Of a DNA stretch of 64,000 nt, positions 33,824-42,508 are shown piece by piece; position 1 is the first letter of the stretch; every line of letters begins with the position of its first letter. The position numbers and the translations under genes are program-made. Below the pieces are notes generated by a model. The model made no database searches and was not told the origin of the DNA. It saw nothing but the letters and a program-made list of their open reading frames with translations. Origin of the DNA: Alistipes sp. (GTDB lineage: Bacteria; Bacteroidota; Bacteroidia; Bacteroidales; Rikenellaceae); contig JAHHQN010000009.1 of the NCBI GenBank assembly GCA_020026375.1, positions 1-64,000 on the forward strand, in the 5' to 3' direction.

Positions 33824-35167
33824 TTACTTTTTAGCCGCAGCCTGACGCGCACGGATAATACCCATAGTTTTCTGCTTGCCCAGACGCACCCAGTCGAGCA
33901 GGGGCAGGTAGGCAGGACACGACGACTGGCAGCAACCGCACTCGATACACGAGGTAATCATCAGCGACTCCAACTCGTCGTATTTCTTCTTCTGCGACAT
34001 CTTCGAGAGGTAGTAGGGCTCCAGACCCATCGGGCAGGCCGACACACACTTGCCGCACTTGATACACTGCGAAGCCTCCTTGCGGACAGCGTCCTCACCC
34101 GACATGATGGTAATACCCGAACAACCCTTGGTCACGGGCGACGACAGATTGACCATCGCACGACCCATCATGGGACCGCCGTTGATAACCTTGCCTGCAT
34201 CTTCGGGAAGACCGCCCGCCGCCTCGATGAGGGTCTCGATGGGGGTACCCATGCGTGCCAGCAGGTTCTTGGGCTGCTTGACCGACTTGCCGGTGATGGT
34301 CACCACGCGCTCGATGAGCGGCATGTTCTTCTGCACGGCACGATATACGGCATAGGTGGTCGAAGCGTTGCACACCACGGCACCCACGTCGATGGGCAGT
34401 GCGGGAGGGGGAGGTACCTGACGGCCGGTGATGGCTGCAATGAGCTGCTTCTCACCACCCTGGGGGTACTTCACCATCAGCGGAACCACATGCACGCCGG
34501 CATAGCCTGCGGCAATCTTCTGCAGATGAGCGATGGCATCGGGCTTGTTGTTCTCGATACCGATGTAGGCGTTCTTCACGCCGATGGCCTTCATGATGAT
34601 GGTCACGCCGACAATCATCTCCTCGCCGTGCTCGAGCATCATGCGGTGGTCGGAAGTCAGATAAGGCTCACACTCCACACCATTGATAATCAGCGACTCG
34701 GCTTTCTTTCCGGCAGGAATCGAGAGTTTCACATGAGTGGGGAACGTCGCACCGCCCATACCGACGATACCGGCGTTCTTGATTTTCTCGATAATCTCCT
34801 TGTCCGAGAGGTTGCACTCCTTGACCAGCTCCTCCGAGCGGTCGATACCCTCCAGCCACTCGTCGCCTTCGCGCTTGATGGTAATCATCATCTGCTTCAG
34901 GCCCTGAGCGTTGGGCAACATGCTCACGGCAGTCACCTCACCCGAAACAGGCGAGCAGATATTGGCAGACATGAAGCTGGCTGCCTCGGCAATCAACTGA
35001 CCGGTCAGCACCTTGTCGCCTTTGGCCACCTTGGCCACGGCAGGAGCGCCGATATGCTGTGCAAGCGGAATGTTCACCACATCGGGCAAAGGAAGCACCT
35101 CAATGGGAGTCGCCTTGCTCAGCTTGTTATCCGACGGATGAACACCGCCTATTGGAAATGTCTTCAT
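33824..35167 (-). CDS. rnfC: Rnf complex NADH-binding subunit RnfC
   Basis: Peripheral Rnf subunit of 447 residues, related to the NuoF family. It has an N-terminal RnfC barrel-sandwich domain, a Rossmann-like FMN/NAD region (GMGGATFPTHVKLS), an SLBB-like part and two C-terminal [4Fe-4S] motifs: CIKCGKCVSACPMG and CIECGCCQSSCPAY. It passes electrons between NAD(H) and the membrane part. Length matches short RnfC forms that lack the long proteobacterial tail. Confidence 0.95.
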   Translation of the reverse strand: MKTFPIGGVHPSDNKLSKATPIEVLPLPDVVNIPLAQHIGAPAVAKVAKGDKVLTGQLIAEAASFMSANICSPVSGEVTAVSMLPNAQGLKQMMITIKREGDEWLEGIDRSEELVKECNLSDKEIIEKIKNAGIVGMGGATFPTHVKLSIPAGKKAESLIINGVECEPYLTSDHRMMLEHGEEMIVGVTIIMKAIGVKNAYIGIENNKPDAIAHLQKIAAGYAGVHVVPLMVKYPQGGEKQLIAAITGRQVPPPPALPIDVGAVVCNASTTYAVYRAVQKNMPLIERVVTITGKSVKQPKNLLARMGTPIETLIEAAGGLPEDAGKVINGGPMMGRAMVNLSSPVTKGCSGITIMSGEDAVRKEASQCIKCGKCVSACPMGLEPYYLSKMSQKKKYDELESLMITSCIECGCCQSSCPAYLPLLDWVRLGKQKTMGIIRARQAAAKK

Positions 35168-35195
35168 ATTTGGTCTTTCAGTTTTATCGATTCAC

Positions 35196-36158
35196 TTATT
35201 CCGCCTTCTTCTCCGATGCAGGGGCAGCCTTCACTTCAGCCTCGGGGGCAGCCTTCACTTCGGGTTTTGCAGCGGGAGCGGCCGCAGGGGCGGCAGCCAC
35301 GACTTTGGGAGTGGCGGGAGCCACCTTGGGAGCCTTGGGCAGGGGGTCCATACCCACCAGCTTGATGGCACCGGTAGGACACTCGGCCACACACTTGCGG
35401 CACAACTTACACTTCTCGGAGTCGATATAGGCCACATTGTCGACCAATGTGATGGCACCGAAAGGACAGGTCTTCACACACTTGCCGCAACCGATACAGC
35501 CGGCCTTGCAGGCCTTCATCACGGCAGCACCCTTCTCCTTCGACACGCACGACACATACACCGCACGGTTCTTGGGGAATTTCTTTCTGAGTTCGATGAT
35601 GCCCTTGGGACAAGCCTTCACGCACGCGCCGCAGGCGGTACACTTGTCGGGGTCCACTTCGGGCAGACCGGTTTGGGGATTGAGGTGAAGGGCATCGAAT
35701 GCACAGACATCGACGCAGTCGCCCAGACCCACGCAACCGAAGGCGCAGCCTGTCTCACCTACATAGAGCGATGCGGCCACGGCACAGGAGCGAGCACCAT
35801 TGTACTCGTTGGTGTGGGGGCGTTTCTCGCAAGTTCCGCCGCAACGTACAGTTGCTACCTGAGGTCCTTTCTCGGCTGCTGTTTTTCCGAGATACGAGGC
35901 GGCACACTTCATGGTGGCGGCACCTCCGACGGGACAGAAAAGCGACGAAATATCGTCGTTCTTGACCAGCGCCTCAGCCATGGCACGGCATCCTGCGAAA
36001 CCGCAACCACCACAGTTGGCACCGGGCAGCATCTTCTCCACCTCGTCGATACGCGGGTCTTCCTCCACCTTGAACTTCTGGGCCACAAAGTAGAGAATCA
36101 CAGCGGAAAGAACTCCCAACACGCAGAGTGTCAGGATTGTGTAAAGCAATACTTCCAT
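35196..36158 (-). CDS. rnfB: Rnf complex ferredoxin-like subunit RnfB
   Basis: Entry point for electrons from ferredoxin. The 320 residues have an N-terminal membrane anchor, the [4Fe-4S] motif NCGGCGFAGC near residue 50, and a row of ferredoxin-type clusters (CVGLGDCVDVC, CTACGACVKACP, CIGCGKCVKTCP, CKLCRKCVAECP). The C-terminus is an Ala/Pro/Glu-rich low-complexity tail of about 50 residues. Its ATG overlaps the rseC stop by one base. Confidence 0.95.
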   Translation of the reverse strand: MEVLLYTILTLCVLGVLSAVILYFVAQKFKVEEDPRIDEVEKMLPGANCGGCGFAGCRAMAEALVKNDDISSLFCPVGGAATMKCAASYLGKTAAEKGPQVATVRCGGTCEKRPHTNEYNGARSCAVAASLYVGETGCAFGCVGLGDCVDVCAFDALHLNPQTGLPEVDPDKCTACGACVKACPKGIIELRKKFPKNRAVYVSCVSKEKGAAVMKACKAGCIGCGKCVKTCPFGAITLVDNVAYIDSEKCKLCRKCVAECPTGAIKLVGMDPLPKAPKVAPATPKVVAAAPAAAPAAKPEVKAAPEAEVKAAPASEKKAE

Positions 36159-36577
36159 TAGATTTTGTTTATTGAAAATGTGATTGTATGTTCAATTCTT
36201 TTGCGGAACAGGGCCAGCAGCAGATAATAGCCGGCCACGGCTCCCAACGACACGAGTGCGCCCGTTCCCTCGCTCATCGAGAGAACGCCCACACTCACCA
36301 CCAATGCGGCAATCAGCACCACCAGTGCGCCCACATAGGCCAGCAGCACGGCAATGCTGCCCGCACTGCGGCGCACACCCACCGATACCGACTCCCCCAA
36401 ACGGAAGTCGGCAGCACGTGAGGTATGCACTGCCACTTTTTTTACCTGTGCTTCGGCAAGACCGCACGCCTGACGTGCCTTGCACGAACCGCAGGCACTG
36501 CGCGAAACTATCCTGACGAAGACCAAATCACCTTCGATGTGGTCCACCACACCGCTGTGTTTTATCTCCCGTGTCAC
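36158..36577 (-). CDS. rseC: RseC/MucC-family membrane protein
   Basis: Small membrane protein of 139 residues, of the SoxR-reducing-system/RseC family often found next to Rnf genes. The N-terminal soluble part has a cysteine motif CGSCKARQACGL, and two transmembrane helices follow (SIAVLLAYVGALVVLIAALVV and the segment near 105-125). It may help assemble or tune Rnf; its exact role in Bacteroidota is not established. Only 1 bp separates it from the nadE stop, and it overlaps rnfB by one base. Confidence 0.9.
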   Translation of the reverse strand: MTREIKHSGVVDHIEGDLVFVRIVSRSACGSCKARQACGLAEAQVKKVAVHTSRAADFRLGESVSVGVRRSAGSIAVLLAYVGALVVLIAALVVSVGVLSMSEGTGALVSLGAVAGYYLLLALFRKRIEHTITFSINKI

Positions 36578-36578
36578 G

Positions 36579-38159
36579 TCAATCGCCGTATTTGTTGGTC
36601 AGCGGCATCAGTCTTTCGTGACCGAAAGAGCACATCGACAGACGCAGCACGGGCGGGAACTGGTAGCGTTTCTTCTCGTTGCGCATGATCATGCTATGAA
36701 TCTTCTCCACCACGGCGGCATCGAATCCCGCGTTGATGATCTCCTCGCGGTGCTGTCCCTCCTCAATCATGCGGAAGAGAATGGCATCGACCACCTCGTA
36801 GGGCGGCAACACATCGGTATCCTTCTGACCGGGGTGCAGCTCCGAGGAGGGTTCCTTGTCGAGAATCTTGTCTGAAATAATCTGTCCGAAACGACGGTTG
36901 ATATAACGGGCCAGGTCGTAGATTTCGCCCTTGTAGAGGTCGCCCGTGGGGCTGAACGCGCCGGCGGTGTCGCCGTAGAGGGTACACAGACCCAGAGCGT
37001 TCTCGCTCTTGTTCGACGAGTTGAGCAGGATATAATCGGTTTTGTTCTGAAGCGCCATCAGAAGAATGGTGCGGATACGCGTCTGGATATTCTCCTCCGT
37101 GGAGTCGAATTCGCGACCGCCGATGGCCGGCTTCATGGCATCAATGATGCTGTTGTAGATTTCTGTAATGGGAATTACGTTGTATTCGATACCGAGCTTT
37201 TCGGCCAGCTCACGGGCATCGTCGACCGACTGGTCGGTAGAGAACTGTGAAGGCATGAGCAACGCTCTGACGTTTTCCTTGCCCAGGGCGTCGACCGCCA
37301 GGCAGGCCACTACCGCAGAGTCGATACCGCCCGAAAGACCCACACAGGCTTTCTTGTAGTTGTTTTTCTCGAAGAAGTCCTTCAGACCCAACCGTGCCGC
37401 ACCATAGACCATGCGTGTGCGGTCGCTGTACGAAGTGGGGACCACCACGGGGCGCGCATCGGCCTCGGTGTCGAAAATCTGGAAGTCCTCCTCAAAATTC
37501 TTCATCATCAGCACCAGTTCGCCGCGGCTGTTCAGTGCGCCCGACGTACCGTCGTAGACGATTTCGGTGGAGCCGCCCACCTGATTGACGATGGCCAGGT
37601 TCTTGCCCTCGACAAAGGCCAGGTTGTGCATCAGCTCATAGCGGTAGGACATGGCACCCTTGCCGTATTTGCGCGCATTGATGGAGATGATGATGTCGAC
37701 ATCGCTGTCGAAATTGCGTTCGCGGCTCAAATCGTTGCCGACGATGACGGCGCATTTCTGACCCTTGATGGTCACATACTCGAAACCTTTCGAGGGGACA
37801 AGGAATCCCATTTCGCGGCGGGCGGTGATATATTTTTTGCCCACATAACGCAGGACCTTGCGATTCTGAATCACGGCAGCCGCACTGATGGGGCCGTCCT
37901 CGGTGAGAATGGGCAGACCCACAATGGCGGAGATACCGTCACAACAGGAGGCGATTTCGACCAGCGCGTCCTCACAGAGTTCCAGGAACGTGGTTTTTCT
38001 CAACAGGTCAAACGCCGGTGTTCCGCTGACGGCCTGTTCCGCGAATATCACCAGATCGGCATTCTGGGCTTTGGCATGGTTTATCGAATCGATGATTTTC
38101 GATGTATTGCCTTCGACATCGCCGACCGTGTAGTTCAACTGAGCTATAGCTATTTTCAT
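36579..38159 (-). CDS. nadE: NAD+ synthetase with an amidotransferase-type (nitrilase) domain
   Basis: Last step of NAD synthesis, amidating nicotinate adenine dinucleotide. The 526 residues hold an N-terminal nitrilase-like domain (1-about 245) and a C-terminal synthetase with the PP-loop LSGGIDSAVV (275-284). In the nitrilase part Glu41 and Lys108/109 are present, but the stretch expected to read ICED reads VGND, so Gly141 occupies the place of the nucleophile Cys. Glutaminase activity may therefore be lost and ammonia used instead (inference). It leads the nadE-rseC-rnf unit with a 1-bp gap. The start at 38159 is the canonical MKIAIAQLNYTVGD. Confidence 0.93.
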   Translation of the reverse strand: MKIAIAQLNYTVGDVEGNTSKIIDSINHAKAQNADLVIFAEQAVSGTPAFDLLRKTTFLELCEDALVEIASCCDGISAIVGLPILTEDGPISAAAVIQNRKVLRYVGKKYITARREMGFLVPSKGFEYVTIKGQKCAVIVGNDLSRERNFDSDVDIIISINARKYGKGAMSYRYELMHNLAFVEGKNLAIVNQVGGSTEIVYDGTSGALNSRGELVLMMKNFEEDFQIFDTEADARPVVVPTSYSDRTRMVYGAARLGLKDFFEKNNYKKACVGLSGGIDSAVVACLAVDALGKENVRALLMPSQFSTDQSVDDARELAEKLGIEYNVIPITEIYNSIIDAMKPAIGGREFDSTEENIQTRIRTILLMALQNKTDYILLNSSNKSENALGLCTLYGDTAGAFSPTGDLYKGEIYDLARYINRRFGQIISDKILDKEPSSELHPGQKDTDVLPPYEVVDAILFRMIEEGQHREEIINAGFDAAVVEKIHSMIMRNEKKRYQFPPVLRLSMCSFGHERLMPLTNKYGD

Positions 38160-38192
38160 TATAGTAACTTTAGTTGGGTAATTGCAACTTCG

Positions 38193-38200
38193 CAAAGTTA
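38193..38200 (-). promoter_or_regulatory. -7 element for nadE-rseC-rnf
   Basis: TAACTTTG on the minus strand; predicted start site near 38189 and a 30-nt leader. No TTG lies at the -33 position (around 38221), so an activator may be required. Confidence 0.55.
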
Positions 38201-38230
38201 AGTATTATTTATATAAGTAGGAAGATTTTT

Positions 38231-38252
38231 CTGTGTTAAAAAATTAACGCAG
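38231..38252. promoter_or_regulatory. Operator-like inverted repeat upstream of nadE
   Basis: CTGTGTTA (38231-38238), a 6-nt A-rich spacer, then TAACGCAG (38245-38252): eight pairs with one mismatch. Its centre is about 52 bp upstream of the predicted nadE start site. The core GTGTTA-N6-TAAC(G/A)C matches a repeat upstream of nifJ. It has no T-tract, so it is not a terminator. The binding protein is unknown; CRP/FNR-type or Rex-type regulators use palindromes of similar build. Confidence 0.45.
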
Positions 38253-38289
38253 CCCCCTCAAACGGTCGCGCGGCATGCGGCATAAAGGC

Positions 38290-38323
38290 AAAAAAAGAGA
38301 GACTTCCCGAAAAAAGTCTCTCT
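38290..38323 (-). terminator. Terminator of the dNK-rsmF-merR-nif3-zinc-ribbon operon
   Basis: AGAGAGACTT (38296-38305) pairs with AAGTCTCTCT (38314-38323) and reads into a T-tract on the minus strand. Confidence 0.85.
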
Positions 38324-38354
38324 AAAAGTCAGTCTTCCGACCCTAGCCGATCAT

Positions 38355-39116
38355 CTACTCCTCGGTCTGCTCGGGGTCGGCCACCAGAATACGGCCGCAA
38401 TACTCGCAGATGATAATCTTCTTGCCCTGACGGATATCCATCTGACGCTGGGGCGGGATACGGTTGAAGCAACCGCCGCAGGCATCACGCTTCACGGTCA
38501 CCACAGCCAGGCCGTTGCGCACACTGTGGCGGATACGGTCATAGGCGGCAATCAGACGCTCGTCGATTTTAGCCTTCACGCTGTCCGACTGGGTCTGGAA
38601 CTCCGCGATACGGGGAGCGGTCTCCTCCTCGATGCCGTCGAGCTCCTTCTTCTTGACATTCAGGTCCGACGAGCGGTCCTTCATGATGGCGGCAGCCTCC
38701 TCCAGCTGAACTTTCTTGGCCTTGATACCGGCGGAATACTCCTTCAGGCGCTTCTCGGCCAATTCGATTTCCAGCTCCTGATACTCGATTTCCTTGGAGA
38801 TGGAGTCGTACTCACGGTTGTTACGGACATTGTTCTGCTGCTCCTTGTAGTTGGCGATTTTAATCTTGGCCTGATCAATTTCTCGCTTACGCTGTTTGGT
38901 CAGCGCATTAAATTCCTCGATCTCACCATTGATGTTATCAATGCGAGTCTGCATTCCAGCTACCTCGTCTTCGAGGTCCTGCACTTCGAGAGGCAGGTCG
39001 CCTTTCACCTTGTTGATTTCATCAATCTTGCTGTCAATTTTCTGGAGCTCGTAAAGCGCCATGATCTTCTCCTGCATCGAATAATCAACCTCGGCAGTCT
39101 TCTTGTGTGTTGCCAT
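38355..39116 (-). CDS. C4-type zinc-ribbon coiled-coil protein (CdsZ-like)
   Basis: The 253-residue cytoplasmic protein has a long antiparallel-type coiled coil (about 20-190) and a C-terminal C4 zinc ribbon with ACGGCFNRIPP and CEYCGRIL as the two Cys pairs. The family is widespread and often sits next to nif3, as here. Some members were described as regulators, but the molecular role is not settled. It is the last gene of its operon and also has an internal promoter candidate within the nif3 3' end. Confidence 0.88.
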   Translation of the reverse strand: MATHKKTAEVDYSMQEKIMALYELQKIDSKIDEINKVKGDLPLEVQDLEDEVAGMQTRIDNINGEIEEFNALTKQRKREIDQAKIKIANYKEQQNNVRNNREYDSISKEIEYQELEIELAEKRLKEYSAGIKAKKVQLEEAAAIMKDRSSDLNVKKKELDGIEEETAPRIAEFQTQSDSVKAKIDERLIAAYDRIRHSVRNGLAVVTVKRDACGGCFNRIPPQRQMDIRQGKKIIICEYCGRILVADPEQTEE

Positions 39117-39138
39117 ATATGTCTTGTATAGTTTAGAC

Positions 39139-39924
39139 TTAAACCAAATAATTCACCGGATTGCGAGAATCCACACTCTTGCGAACGGCAAAGGTAATCA
39201 ATTTTTTTGACAAAATATCAAATAAAATTTGAATTGCGCAATATTCGCTCTCAAAATGTCCTATATCGGCCACCGTGAGGGCGTTATCGGGCAGTGTGAA
39301 ATCGTGATATTTCATGTCGGCGGTGATGTAAATGTCGGCTCCGGCGCGGCGTGCCTCGTCGATGAGCGAGGCTCCGGCACCGGTGCAGACGGCCACTCTC
39401 GAGACCGTGGGCGAGGCCACACGGCTGTAACGCACCGCCCCCACCGCAAAGCGCTCCTTCACCGCGCGCATAAATTCCAGGGTATCAACCGCTTCGGGGA
39501 GGTTGCCCACCACACCGAAACCGGCATTGCGGTCGCGGTCGGTCACCTGCAGCACCTCCAGCGCGCCGACCCCCATCATTCGGGCCAGCCGCCAGCTCAT
39601 GCCGCCCTGCGCGCTGTCAAGATTGGTGTGACACGCATAGAGGGCGATACCCCTGCGTATGGCGCGCTCCACACACCGCTGGGTCATGTCCGACGAGTTG
39701 AAGCGTTTGAGGGCGCGGAACACAATCGGGTGATGGGTGATGATGATGTCGCACCCCTCCCTTTCGGCCTCGTCCATCACCTCGTCGTTGACGTCGACGG
39801 CCAAAAGCGCCTTGTGCACCTCATCGTCGCAACGACCCACAATGAGTCCGGAGTTGTCGTACGACTCCTGCAAATCGAGCGGAGCGAACTCCTCGATGAC
39901 ATCGGTTATATCCTTTATCTTCAT
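39139..39924 (-). CDS. Nif3-like dinuclear metal-centre protein (YbgI family)
   Basis: Hexameric toroid family, 261 residues, the short YbgI-like form without the central insert found in many Gram-positive members. Metal ligands are visible in IITHHPIVF, CHTNLDSAQGG and the C-terminal GHFESEYCA. A hydrolase or metal-chaperone role has been proposed for the family, but no reaction is firmly established. It sits between merR (3-bp gap) and the zinc-ribbon gene (22-bp gap), a recurrent bacterial pairing. Confidence 0.92.
   Translation of the reverse strand: MKIKDITDVIEEFAPLDLQESYDNSGLIVGRCDDEVHKALLAVDVNDEVMDEAEREGCDIIITHHPIVFRALKRFNSSDMTQRCVERAIRRGIALYACHTNLDSAQGGMSWRLARMMGVGALEVLQVTDRDRNAGFGVVGNLPEAVDTLEFMRAVKERFAVGAVRYSRVASPTVSRVAVCTGAGASLIDEARRAGADIYITADMKYHDFTLPDNALTVADIGHFESEYCAIQILFDILSKKLITFAVRKSVDSRNPVNYLV
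39189..39196 (-). promoter_or_regulatory. -7-like element inside the nif3 3' end
   Basis: TACCTTTG on the minus strand, with a CAAA -33 candidate at 39219-39222. It could give the zinc-ribbon gene a separate transcript with a leader of about 65 nt. It overlaps codons of nif3, so it may be chance. Confidence 0.3.
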
Positions 39925-39927
39925 AGC

Positions 39928-40488
39928 TTAAAAGAGTGATTGTTCGTAGAAGGCAAACAATTCGCGGTCGTCGGCATCGCGGTATTCACGCTGGTCGCTG
40001 CGGCGTGCCTGCTCCTTGAGCGACGGCTCTCCGCCCGACGGGGCGGTGACGGCCGGTTCCTCGTCGGGGAACTTCAGCACGGGACATTCGGGCGCACGGC
40101 GCGGACGCACGGGCGAATTGTTGACCACCGCCTTGCGCGGCAGCTCCTCGCCGCCCGGCTCCTTCAGTTCTTCGCGCACCTCGAGAAGCAGGGCGCGGAT
40201 TTTCTGCAAATGCTCCATGAGCAGGGCATCGCGCGAGAAGAGATCCTCGCCGGCCTTCTGCTGCTTGAGTACACGCTTGGCCCCCGAGAGCGTCATGCCG
40301 CGCTCGCGGACCAGATGATAGACCACCTTCAGCAGCTCGACGTCCTTGGGCGAGAAGAGACGGTTGCCCTTCTTGTTGCGCTGCGGACGGATATTGTCGA
40401 ACTGGCTCTCCCAATGACGAATGAGCGACGGTTTCACGTCGAACATCTCCGACACCTCGCCCATGGTATAAAAAAGTTTCTCTGCCAT
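39928..40488 (-). CDS. MerR-family transcriptional regulator
   Basis: The 186-residue product has an N-terminal MerR winged helix (LFYTMGEVSEMFDVKPSLIRHWESQFDNI, then NKKGNRLFSPKDVELLKVV) and a short helical extension followed by a disordered, charged C-terminus. No metal-binding cysteines are seen at the effector end, so this is the cofactor-free Bacteroidota type rather than a heavy-metal sensor. It lies within the dNK-rsmF-merR-nif3-zinc-ribbon operon. Targets unknown. Confidence 0.88.
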   Translation of the reverse strand: MAEKLFYTMGEVSEMFDVKPSLIRHWESQFDNIRPQRNKKGNRLFSPKDVELLKVVYHLVRERGMTLSGAKRVLKQQKAGEDLFSRDALLMEHLQKIRALLLEVREELKEPGGEELPRKAVVNNSPVRPRRAPECPVLKFPDEEPAVTAPSGGEPSLKEQARRSDQREYRDADDRELFAFYEQSLF

Positions 40489-40508
40489 ATATCATTCCAT
40501 CATTTGGT

Positions 40509-41873
40509 TCACTGCCTGATGATGCGCAGCGAATTGGGATACAAATTGTTCACGCGCCGTCCGATGCGCTTGGCAAACCCCAGTGCCTGCCCCTTGCAGG
40601 TGATGAGGTTCATGCCCTCCTCCAGTCCGTCGGCCGCAATCTCCTGACGGCGCAGATAGGCCAGTGCCTCCTGCTCGCCGATATCGGCCACGGGCAACGC
40701 CTCACGGCGCAGTCCCACATAGAAGGCCAGTGCAGGGTCGGGCTTGAGCCGTCCCTTGAACATCTGTCCCACGGCCACACCCGAATAGATGACCGGCAGC
40801 GACTCGGAGAGCGCCTTCACCTCTTCGAAGTGCGACTTCGGCCAGCCGTAAATCGTACCCATCACATCGGCAAACTGCATCTTCGGGGCATCGGTCACCC
40901 ACTTCGACAGCTCGGCAAGGGTGGCCTTGTCCACCTGGGTGAAGACCGCACGGCGGCCTTTGGGTCTGCGCTGACGCGCCTTCGCCTCAACGCTCTTGCG
41001 CGCCACGGCCGCAAAGAGTCCCTCACCGCAACATCTGTGGGGGAAGAAGCGGAAGGTCTGGAACTCGCCGCTGCGGCCGCACACGATGCCCCATGTGTCG
41101 GGAATCTCGACCGTCTCGGCCGCCACCAGCTCGTCGCCGACCCATGCCGACATGCGCTCCAGCGCCCCCTCGTCCTCCTCACGGTTGAACGTACAGGTGC
41201 TGTATATCAGTTTTCCGCCGGGTTTCAAGGCCCGCCATGCGGCACAGAGAATGTCGTCCTGACGCTGGGCGCAGAGCTTCACATTACCCTCCGACCACTC
41301 CTCGCGCGCGCCTTCGTCCTTGCGGAACATGCCCTCGCCCGAACAGGGGGCATCGACGGCCACCACATCGAAGCAGGCCTCGAAATCGCCCAACGCCTTG
41401 GCGTCACACGCCGTGACCACGACATTGCCCAGGCCCCATTTTCTCACATTGTCGGCCAGCACCTGCGCCCTGCGGCGGTCCAGTTCGTTGGCCACGACCA
41501 GTCCCTCGTCGCCCACCAGCGACGAGTAGAGGGTCGACTTGCCGCCCGGCGCGGCACACATGTCCAACACGCGAAGGCCGCCCACCTCACCGGCCAGCAG
41601 GCCGACGAACTGCGACGAGGCCTCCTGCACATAGTAGGCTCCGGCGTGGAACATCGCATCGAAGGTGAACGACGGACGCGACTTGAGGTAGCGCCCTCCG
41701 CGGCACCACGGCACCTCGTCCCCCACATCGAGATGGACGGTATCGCCCCCCTTCGAGGGGTGGAGACGTATGCTCACCGGCGGTTCGGTGTCGAGCGCCC
41801 CGCACAGGGCGCGTCCCTCCTCTTCGCCCAACTCGCGAAGCATTCTCTCTACAAATTTCTCAGGCAGCGTCAT
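40509..41873 (-). CDS. rsmF: RsmF/Sun-family rRNA m5C methyltransferase
   Basis: SAM-dependent RNA cytosine-C5 methyltransferase of 454 residues. Motifs include PPVSIRLHPSKG, LDMCAAPGGKSTLY (SAM), VDAPCSGEGMFRKDE (Cys that releases the product) and YSTCTFNREEDE (nucleophile Cys). A C-terminal PUA/NOL1-type domain follows from about residue 300. The family modifies 16S rRNA; the precise base is inferred. The start at 41873 (MTLPEKFVERML) is chosen over longer in-frame options that run into the dNK gene. Gaps are 5 bp to dNK and 20 bp to merR. Confidence 0.92.
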   Translation of the reverse strand: MTLPEKFVERMLRELGEEEGRALCGALDTEPPVSIRLHPSKGGDTVHLDVGDEVPWCRGGRYLKSRPSFTFDAMFHAGAYYVQEASSQFVGLLAGEVGGLRVLDMCAAPGGKSTLYSSLVGDEGLVVANELDRRRAQVLADNVRKWGLGNVVVTACDAKALGDFEACFDVVAVDAPCSGEGMFRKDEGAREEWSEGNVKLCAQRQDDILCAAWRALKPGGKLIYSTCTFNREEDEGALERMSAWVGDELVAAETVEIPDTWGIVCGRSGEFQTFRFFPHRCCGEGLFAAVARKSVEAKARQRRPKGRRAVFTQVDKATLAELSKWVTDAPKMQFADVMGTIYGWPKSHFEEVKALSESLPVIYSGVAVGQMFKGRLKPDPALAFYVGLRREALPVADIGEQEALAYLRRQEIAADGLEEGMNLITCKGQALGFAKRIGRRVNNLYPNSLRIIRQ

Positions 41874-41878
41874 TCTCC

Positions 41879-42508
41879 TTATCTGTTGGACGGTTTCTGC
41901 TGCTGAATGGCATCGAGACGTGCGCATATCTTCTCGAAGACGGCACTGTCCTCCACAAAATCGTCGACATCCTTGTCCACCACAAACACCTCGCCCTCGT
42001 AGATGTTCTCTATCCAGTCGTTGTACTTGTTGTTCAGACGGCTCAGATACTCCTCGTCGATGTTCATCTCATAGGCTCTGCCGCGCTTCTGAATCTGCGA
42101 GATGAGGGTCGGCACACTGGCCTTGAGGTAAATCAGCAGGTCGGGTTTGGGAATGAGCGAGGTCACCAGCTTGAAAATCTTCATATAGGTCTCGATATCG
42201 CGCGAGGTCATCAGCCCCATCTCGTGGAGGTTGCCGGCGAAGATGTGGGCGTCCTCATAGATGGTGCGGTCCTGGAAGATGTCGCCCGACTTTCCCTCCT
42301 CCAGCATGTCCATCGTCTGCTGGATACGGTTGGCCAGGAAGCATACCTGGAGATTGAACGACCAACGGTTCATGTCGTTGTAGAAATCGCCGATATAGGG
42401 ATTGTCGCAACAATCCTCCAAATAGGCCTTGGCCTGATAACGCTCGGTGAGCATGGTGGTCAGCGTAGTCTTTCCGCTACCGATATTGCCTGCAATGGCT
42501 ATGTACAT
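41879..42508 (-). CDS. Deoxynucleoside kinase
   Basis: Salvages deoxynucleosides to monophosphates. The 209 residues start MYIAIAGNIGSGKTTLT (P-loop) and contain LEDCCDNPYIGDFYND, the DRTIYEDAHIF segment and RGRAYE in the lid, the pattern of the dCK/dGK/dAK family. Base preference cannot be told from the sequence. The start at 42508 is set by the P-loop at the extreme N-terminus. It is first in a five-gene operon ending at 38355. Confidence 0.94.
   Translation of the reverse strand: MYIAIAGNIGSGKTTLTTMLTERYQAKAYLEDCCDNPYIGDFYNDMNRWSFNLQVCFLANRIQQTMDMLEEGKSGDIFQDRTIYEDAHIFAGNLHEMGLMTSRDIETYMKIFKLVTSLIPKPDLLIYLKASVPTLISQIQKRGRAYEMNIDEEYLSRLNNKYNDWIENIYEGEVFVVDKDVDDFVEDSAVFEKICARLDAIQQQKPSNR

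Noticed and set aside
31940..35365. Long plus-strand frame opposite rnfE-rnfG-rnfD-rnfC
   Set aside because: Antisense to four well-supported rnf genes; composition is His/Gln/Arg-rich and without motifs.
38231..38252. The palindrome upstream of nadE read as a terminator
   Set aside because: Neither strand has a T-tract after the stem, and a complete terminator for the neighbouring operon already exists at 38290-38323.
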